DNA of 16,940 nucleotides. Source: Candidatus Tagabacteria bacterium CG_4_10_14_0_2_um_filter_40_13. GTDB lineage: Bacteria > Patescibacteriota > Minisyncoccia > GCA-002779875. The stretch covers positions 1 to 16,940 of the forward strand of contig PFNV01000014.1 in the NCBI GenBank assembly GCA_002792165.1, given 5' to 3'. Made by a program: the position numbers and the translations under genes. Of the stretch, positions 13,247 to 16,940 are shown piece after piece. Each line of letters begins with the position of its first letter. Position 1 is the first letter of the stretch. The notes under the pieces are model-generated. The model saw nothing but the letters and a program-made list of their open reading frames with translations, ran no database searches and was not told where the DNA came from.

Positions 13247-13326
13247 CCTTTCCTCCTTCTTGAAACGCTAAGAATTAAAGCAATAAGCACCAATGCCGCG
13301 ATAATTCCGATATATAGATTATCCAT
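13243..13326 (-). CDS. 27-residue single-pass membrane microprotein
   Basis: A short reading frame starts at the ATG at 13324-13326 after a clear GAGGAG four bases upstream, and encodes MDNLYIGIIAALVLIALILS followed by VSRRRKG. It has one hydrophobic helix (about 5-21), a short acidic N-terminus and a basic Arg-Arg-Arg-Lys end, so it should sit with its C-terminus inside. Its TGA overlaps the peptidase start as ATGA. A good promoter lies about 55 bases upstream, so it is the first cistron of the peptidase transcript. I know no family. It may be a functional membrane peptide, a substrate or regulator of the peptidase, or mainly a leader that couples translation. Confidence 0.7.
   Translation of the reverse strand: MDNLYIGIIAALVLIALILSVSRRRKG
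13252..13258 (-). promoter_or_regulatory. Strong Shine-Dalgarno inside the microprotein's Arg codons
   Basis: AAGGAGG (minus strand) lies five bases before the peptidase ATG and is part of the AGA AGG AGG AAA codons for Arg-Arg-Arg-Lys. It is the best ribosome site in the window and decides the peptidase start. Confidence 0.85.
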
Positions 13327-13379
13327 CTGTCTCCTCTTTTTGGTATTTTTCTCAAAAAACAAAAATAACTTCTTTCGAA

Positions 13380-13408
13380 ATGCTAGCAGAAAACCGCATT
13401 ATCGTCAA
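13380..13408 (-). promoter_or_regulatory. Promoter for the microprotein-peptidase operon
   Basis: On the minus strand TTGACG (13403-13408), a 17-base spacer and TAGCAT (13380-13385) preceded by TGC (an extended -10) form a convincing sigma-70-type promoter. The transcript would start near 13373, leaving a leader of about 47 bases with a Shine-Dalgarno, unlike the near-leaderless promoters elsewhere in the window. Confidence 0.6.
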
Positions 13409-13430
13409 TTATCAGTCTTATATTTTAACA

Positions 13431-13476
13431 ATCAATTTAACAAAATTTCGCGGTCGCGTTATTTTGTTAAATTGAT
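13431..13476. repeat. 16-bp perfect inverted repeat between the permease and the peptidase operon
   Basis: ATCAATTTAACAAAAT (13431-13446) and ATTTTGTTAAATTGAT (13461-13476) are perfect reverse complements; the 14-base centre can add three C-G pairs. TTTAACA also occurs directly upstream at 13424-13430, giving two direct and one inverted copy. It lies after the permease stop and 23 bases upstream of the next -35. It may end permease transcription, though no good U run follows, or bind a regulator. The remaining bases between 13327 and 13505 hold the promoter and nothing else that I can see. Confidence 0.55.
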
Positions 13477-13505
13477 ATAAATTATAGAGCTGTAAAACTA
13501 AAAAA

Positions 13506-14630
13506 TTAAAATTCGGAGATGACCGCCGCTATAATACCTGCCATAAGCAATCCGCCGGCAATCAATTTTATTTTTGAAAATCTTTCATAATCACCGCGCT
13601 CTCGCCGTAATTTTCTTGTCATTAAAATAATAAGAATACCCATCAGTCCCAAACCGATTGAACCGGTAATTCCAAGGATTCTGGTGAAGTTTTCTGCTCC
13701 CGTCAAAAAAAGAAAAATTGGAGGCACAACAACGCTCAACCAAGCCAACCACGGCGGAAAATGAAAATCATAACGGAAAATATTTTTCAAATCGGCGCCC
13801 AAGGCGATAAAAGAAGTGAAAACAACCAGAAATCCGAGAAGCGATCCCGCTACGAGCGCGGGTGTTCCCAGAACTTTTGCCAAACCCGTTAAAGAGTCAG
13901 AAGTGGTCATTTTTCCGCTCACGCCGATAATCGTGAATATAAAAATTAAATAAAAAACGGCGCATATCAAAATACCTGCTAAAATAGACCTCTTGAAATT
14001 TTTAATAGTCGCACCGATAAACATATCCCGCATTTCCGGAAGAACGGCGAATCCCGCGAGAGAAAATAACCAAATTCCGTAAGGCAGAAACCAGTCGCCG
14101 GAAAAAGAAAAATTAAAATTCGCAAAATCAAAATTTGATATTTTAATGTATGAAAAGGCAATAATCAGAAGTAAAACGACGAAACCTAAAAGCAAAACTG
14201 TAAGAAAAAAATTGATGCCGGCAAGTTTTTCAAAATGCAAAAAAACAAGGATGCCGCCAATTACAAAAACAGAAAGAGACAGAGTAATCGGTGACAATGG
14301 AAAAAAATTCGCCAAAAAAATCCCTCCCAATAAACCATAAACAAGCAAAGCGCCGTAATATGTAAGAACGGTAATTAAAAAAGCGAACCATTTTGCCTTA
14401 TTTCCCAAAAACATCGCCACATAACCGGTAAAGCGATTATTTCCCGGAACACAATAAGCAATTTCCCCATACCACAAATGAAGAAAAATCATTATTAGAA
14501 GCGCCAGAATAAAATGCAAAGAGCCCCAAAAAATACCCGCTTTTAAAACGGCAAACGGCAAAGCAAAAACGCCTGCTCCGAAGATCATTCCGACAAGCAT
14601 GCCGATTCCTTTAAGGCGAGTTTTTGTCAT
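13506..14630 (-). CDS. Amino-acid permease (aromatic amino acid/HAAAP-like), eleven helices
   Basis: The 374-residue membrane protein opens MTKTRLKGIGMLVGMIFGAG followed by VFALPFAVLKAGIFWG, the typical helix-1 region of Trp/Tyr permeases and related SLC38-like transporters (G...G..IGAGI.ALP.A....G). About eleven helices follow, ending LIAGGLLMAGIIAAVISEF. Such proteins take up amino acids with protons or sodium; the substrate is uncertain. I start at the ATG at 14628-14630, which begins the family-like N-terminus and overlaps the end of mgtC by 20 bases; a start at 14669 would overlap by 59 bases and add an unlikely hydrophilic extension. An organism of this type probably depends on imported amino acids, which fits the role. 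Confidence 0.82.
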   Translation of the reverse strand: MTKTRLKGIGMLVGMIFGAGVFALPFAVLKAGIFWGSLHFILALLIMIFLHLWYGEIAYCVPGNNRFTGYVAMFLGNKAKWFAFLITVLTYYGALLVYGLLGGIFLANFFPLSPITLSLSVFVIGGILVFLHFEKLAGINFFLTVLLLGFVVLLLIIAFSYIKISNFDFANFNFSFSGDWFLPYGIWLFSLAGFAVLPEMRDMFIGATIKNFKRSILAGILICAVFYLIFIFTIIGVSGKMTTSDSLTGLAKVLGTPALVAGSLLGFLVVFTSFIALGADLKNIFRYDFHFPPWLAWLSVVVPPIFLFLTGAENFTRILGITGSIGLGLMGILIILMTRKLRRERGDYERFSKIKLIAGGLLMAGIIAAVISEF

Positions 14631-15063
14631 TGAGAAAAAGATCTTTTTTGAGTCGGTCCAGGGCAACAAAAACTAAAAGGATCAAGGCAGTAGTAAAAAT
14701 AGCGATAAGATAAAAACCAAGACTGACCGCCATTCCAATAGACGCAGTTGTCCAAATGCCCGCCGCCGTTGTCAATCCTTCTATTTTATTTTCCCTTAAA
14801 ATCACCATTCCAGCGCCGATGAAACCAATACCAACGACAATCTGACTGGCTATACGGCTAGGATCATAAGCTATTTTTCCTCCGTCGGCCGAAAATCCGT
14901 AAATGGATAAAATTGTAAATAAAGCGGAGCCGATTGAAACTAAGGTATAAGTCCTTAAGCCTGCGGATTTATGGCGATGTTCGCGTTCGGCTCCGATAGC
15001 CATACCCAATACACCGGCCAATAAAATTTGAAAAAATATTTGAACAGTAAGAGAATCTATCAT
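14611..15063 (-). CDS. MgtC/SapB-family membrane protein
   Basis: The 150-residue protein has four to five helices and the MgtC signature: LAGVLGMAIGAEREHRHKSA, then GLRTYTLVSIGSALFTILSI and RIASQIVVGIGFIGAGMVIL, ENKIEGLTTAAGIWTTASIG. It lacks the soluble C-terminal domain of Salmonella MgtC and so resembles the short SapB form. MgtC proteins help bacteria at low magnesium and acid pH and act on the F1F0 ATPase in some species; the role of the short form is unclear. The ATG at 15061-15063 is chosen because it matches the family and overlaps the LOG-like gene's TGA as ATGA. A longer frame upstream simply runs through that gene. Confidence 0.9.
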   Translation of the reverse strand: MIDSLTVQIFFQILLAGVLGMAIGAEREHRHKSAGLRTYTLVSIGSALFTILSIYGFSADGGKIAYDPSRIASQIVVGIGFIGAGMVILRENKIEGLTTAAGIWTTASIGMAVSLGFYLIAIFTTALILLVFVALDRLKKDLFLNDKNSP

Positions 15064-15656
15064 AAATAATTCTTTGTTTTTAGATTTTTTTCTTTGCGGA
15101 TCAGTTCGATAACTTTTAAAACGAGCGTCTTCGGATCGGAGTCGAAAACTATTTTTCCCGGACCGCGGCACGATTTCTCTACCATCGCTTTTATCAATTC
15201 TTCCGCCGGACCGATGCCGGTTAGAACACCAATCGGCTTATTGTCTTCAAAAGCAATTGTGAATTCATTTAAAGTTCCCATGCGGCTACAGCCGACAATA
15301 ATAGCGTCCGCCGCCCTGGTAAGAAGCAGATTCCTGCCGGAATACCCGAAACCGGTGTAGATAATCATATCGGTATACTCTAAAGGAAGCCCGTACTTTT
15401 CAATGTGTTCTTTTTCCGACGAAGCAGGAGAAACGCCGACGACGATTCCCCCCTCCTCCTTTGCTCCGCGCGCCGCCCAAAGAGGAAAGCCCGTAGTGGC
15501 GCCATTAACCAAAATTCCGTTCTGCTTTATGACTTCCCTGCCAAGCTCCAAGGCTTTATCCATTGCTTCGGCCGCGCAATGACCGGTTTCCGCAGCGCCG
15601 GAAATACAAATCTTGAATTTGTGGCTGAATTGCGATTGTAATAAATCTTTTTTCAT
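15060..15656 (-). CDS. LOG/SLOG-family Rossmann protein
   Basis: The 198-residue soluble protein belongs to the LOG/lysine-decarboxylase-like (SLOG) superfamily: KICISGAAETGHCAAEAMDK at the nucleotide-binding start, NGILVNGATTGFPLWAARGA and KEEGGIVVGVSPASSEKEHI (the usual GG..GvM.aa..GA..aGG.viGi.P), TGFGYSGRNLLLTRAADAII, and CSRMGTLNEFTIAFEDNKPI (in most members GG.GTL.E). The usual GG before GTL is replaced by SRM. Members cleave nucleoside monophosphates or bind nucleotides; whether this one is an enzyme is unsure. It starts 26 bases after the small membrane protein and overlaps mgtC by the ATGA. Confidence 0.8.
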   Translation of the reverse strand: MKKDLLQSQFSHKFKICISGAAETGHCAAEAMDKALELGREVIKQNGILVNGATTGFPLWAARGAKEEGGIVVGVSPASSEKEHIEKYGLPLEYTDMIIYTGFGYSGRNLLLTRAADAIIVGCSRMGTLNEFTIAFEDNKPIGVLTGIGPAEELIKAMVEKSCRGPGKIVFDSDPKTLVLKVIELIRKEKNLKTKNYL

Positions 15657-15682
15657 ATTTTCTGATAATCTGTTTTATCCTA

Positions 15683-15916
15683 TCATGCGAAAAACCAGTA
15701 CACCGAAATGGCGATCATAACGGCAATTAAAATAAAAATAATCTTTCTTGCCGTCTTCTCGGATTTAATAGTACCTCCGGAAATTTTCATCAATAACTTA
15801 ATCATTCTGTCGGACGTCTCCGTTACCAGTTCCTGGGATGCGGTATATTTTGGGTTGATTTTCGCGGTTCCTTCTTCGTGAAAAATTACCGGTTTCTCTT
15901 CATTATTCATACTCAT
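15683..15916 (-). CDS. Small tail-anchored membrane protein, unknown function
   Basis: I do not recognise a family. The 77 residues begin MSMNNEEKPVIFHEEGTAKI, followed by a charged, mostly helical stretch (ASQELVTETSDRMIKLLMKI, about 26-45), a lysine-rich linker (SEKTARK) and one C-terminal membrane helix, IIFILIAVMIAISVYWFFA (about 59-77). The topology would be a cytoplasmic head with a tail anchor. Acidic N-terminal and basic region before the helix are consistent with that. It lies 38 bases after the RNase gene, with tandem TATAAT boxes between, and 26 bases before the LOG-like gene, so it may head that transcript. Nothing in the sequence tells its role. Confidence 0.7.
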   Translation of the reverse strand: MSMNNEEKPVIFHEEGTAKINPKYTASQELVTETSDRMIKLLMKISGGTIKSEKTARKIIFILIAVMIAISVYWFFA

Positions 15917-15940
15917 TTTTATTAATTTTATTAATTTAAT

Positions 15941-15959
15941 ATTATACCTTAATATTATA
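15941..15959 (-). promoter_or_regulatory. Tandem TATAAT boxes before the small membrane protein
   Basis: An eleven-base sequence TAATATTATAC occurs twice (15937-15947 and 15950-15960). On the minus strand each copy contains a perfect TATAAT, at 15941-15946 and 15954-15959; the nearer ends 24 bases before the start codon. No strong -35 is seen, and the farther copy overlaps the end of the RNase gene. Confidence 0.35.
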
Positions 15960-16940
15960 CTTCAAACTCAAAAGAATCGCCATATCTCGGCGCAACAGCG
16001 GGAATCCCGAGATGGTCACGAATCATTTGCGTAAAAAATAAAGTAGATTTCGGTTCTGATTGGACGGCAAAAACCTTCTCAAGAGTGTCATAGCTATTTT
16101 CCACAAATTTGTAAAGACCTTCTTTGTCGGGATGGGCCGAATAACCCCCTAAAGCAGCCACACGGGCTTTTACGGTAACAGACTCGCCAAAAATATTCAC
16201 TTCTTTTGCGCCGTCTTTCAATTGACGACCTACGGAACCGGCAACTTGGTAGCTTATTAAAAGCAAAGTGCTTTTCGGATCAGACAAATAACGGCGTTCG
16301 TGATGAATTATCCTGCCGCCCGTAGACATACCCGAGCCGGCAATAATCACTTTCGGCGGCGGAATATCGTTTATTTTCTTCGATTCTTCCGTAGTTTCCG
16401 TAAATTGCAACCCGGGAAATTTAAACAAATCGTCGCCGGAAGCAATGATGTATTTCGCCTCCTTATTGTAATAATTCTCGTATTGCTGATAAATCCTAAC
16501 TGCGCCGATGGCAAGAGGGCTATCGACAAAAATCGGTATTTCAGGGATGCGGCCATTTTCAACAAGGTCGTTCAATTCGAAAAGAAGCTCCTGTGTTCTT
16601 TCAATGGAAAAAGCAGGAATCATTAAAACTCCACCCGCCTTAATCGTGTCTTCAATAATTCGCTCCAATTTTATTTTTCTCTCTGAACGCCCTTCATGCT
16701 CCCTGTCGCCGTAAGTAGTTTCTATTATCAGAAAATTCGCGTCTCTTATTTCTTCCGTATTGCGAAGAAGCGGCGTCGGCGAATTTCCCAAATCTCCGCT
16801 GAAAACGATTTTTTTCTTATTGCAGACAATTTCTGCGATTGCCGAACCCAGAATATGGCCGGCATCTTTGAAATTGATTTTAAAATCTCCGACTTCAAAC
16901 GGCTCGTGATAATTCAAACCTTCCCACTGCGCCATCGCGG
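15955..16940 (-). CDS. Beta-CASP metallo-beta-lactamase ribonuclease, C-terminal part
   Basis: The frame is open to the window edge, so the N-terminus with the HxHxDH zinc motif is missing; about 327 residues are seen, and the first ATG (16933-16935) is internal, not the start. Visible motifs are DAGHILGSA (MBL motif 3), VFSGDLGN (motif 4 Asp), ETTYGDREH, MIPAFSIERTQELL, the beta-CASP Asp in IFVDSPLA (motif A), GSGMSTGGRIIHHERRYL, and GGYSAHPDKEGL (motif B His). This is the CPSF73/RNase J superfamily that processes or degrades RNA; bacterial members of this type include TTHA0252. Motif C, usually VHGE, is VQSE here (Gln codon at 16060-16062), so a zinc ligand appears replaced. Confidence 0.92.
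   Translation of the reverse strand, partial: AMAQWEGLNYHEPFEVGDFKINFKDAGHILGSAIAEIVCNKKKIVFSGDLGNSPTPLLRNTEEIRDANFLIIETTYGDREHEGRSERKIKLERIIEDTIKAGGVLMIPAFSIERTQELLFELNDLVENGRIPEIPIFVDSPLAIGAVRIYQQYENYYNKEAKYIIASGDDLFKFPGLQFTETTEESKKINDIPPPKVIIAGSGMSTGGRIIHHERRYLSDPKSTLLLISYQVAGSVGRQLKDGAKEVNIFGESVTVKARVAALGGYSAHPDKEGLYKFVENSYDTLEKVFAVQSEPKSTLFFTQMIRDHLGIPAVAPRYGDSFEFEV

Noticed and set aside
12956..13480. 174-residue plus-strand reading frame
   Set aside because: It lies antisense to the M16 peptidase and its promoter region, has no recognisable domain, and is a shadow of the coding strand.
1..16940. tRNA or rRNA genes, CRISPR arrays, insertion sequences, prophage genes
   Set aside because: No tRNA-like arms outside tmRNA, no regularly spaced repeats, no transposase, integrase or phage structural protein found in reading the window.

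Overview
The window looks like a chromosomal segment of a small-genome bacterium of the Candidate Phyla Radiation (Patescibacteria, probably a Parcubacteria-like lineage). The signs are AT-rich, tightly packed genes with gaps of a few bases, shortened versions of familiar proteins (a six-helix MFS protein, a minimal MgtC), a PolX-type polymerase next to endonuclease Q, and many genes with no Shine-Dalgarno sequence. This assignment is inference from gene content; the window has no rRNA or tRNA gene to settle it. I see no phage, insertion sequence or CRISPR array.

Layout. 1-3541 (minus strand): a run read from a promoter near 3514-3541: KhpA (KH RNA-binding protein), TrmD, an EamA-type permease, a membrane-anchored clan GH-A glycosidase, and the N-terminal part of a GH1 glycosidase cut by the window edge. 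3561-4352 (minus): an unrecognised protein with a duplicated domain whose first copy keeps a His/Glu-rich, metal-site-like motif. 4397-6421 (plus): a translation block, smpB, ssrA (tmRNA, starting one base after the smpB stop), then infC-rpmI-rplT. infC has no ATG/GTG/TTG near its conserved N-terminus; the best start is ATT, only 11 bases after a near-consensus -10 box. 6420-7925 (minus): a Zn/Mn-type ABC permease and ATPase without a binding protein. 7945-11894 (minus): PolX, a gap that may hold a plus-strand small RNA with its own terminator, a half-size MFS protein, and endonuclease Q. 11963-13326 (minus): an M16 peptidase with a 27-residue membrane microprotein overlapping its start. 13506-15656 (minus): a LOG-like protein, MgtC and an amino-acid permease with overlapping ends. 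15683-16940 (minus): a small tail-anchored protein and the C-terminal part of a beta-CASP metallo-beta-lactamase ribonuclease.

Functional themes are translation and its quality control (SmpB/tmRNA, IF3, L35, L20, TrmD, KhpA, beta-CASP RNase), repair of damaged bases (EndoQ, PolX), and transport. The most interesting signal crosses genes: several transcription units have a -10 box, often with an extended TGn, 6-11 bases before the start codon, which predicts leaderless or nearly leaderless mRNAs. In infC this coincides with an AUU start. Both features are known targets of IF3 discrimination, which suggests a double autoregulatory switch.
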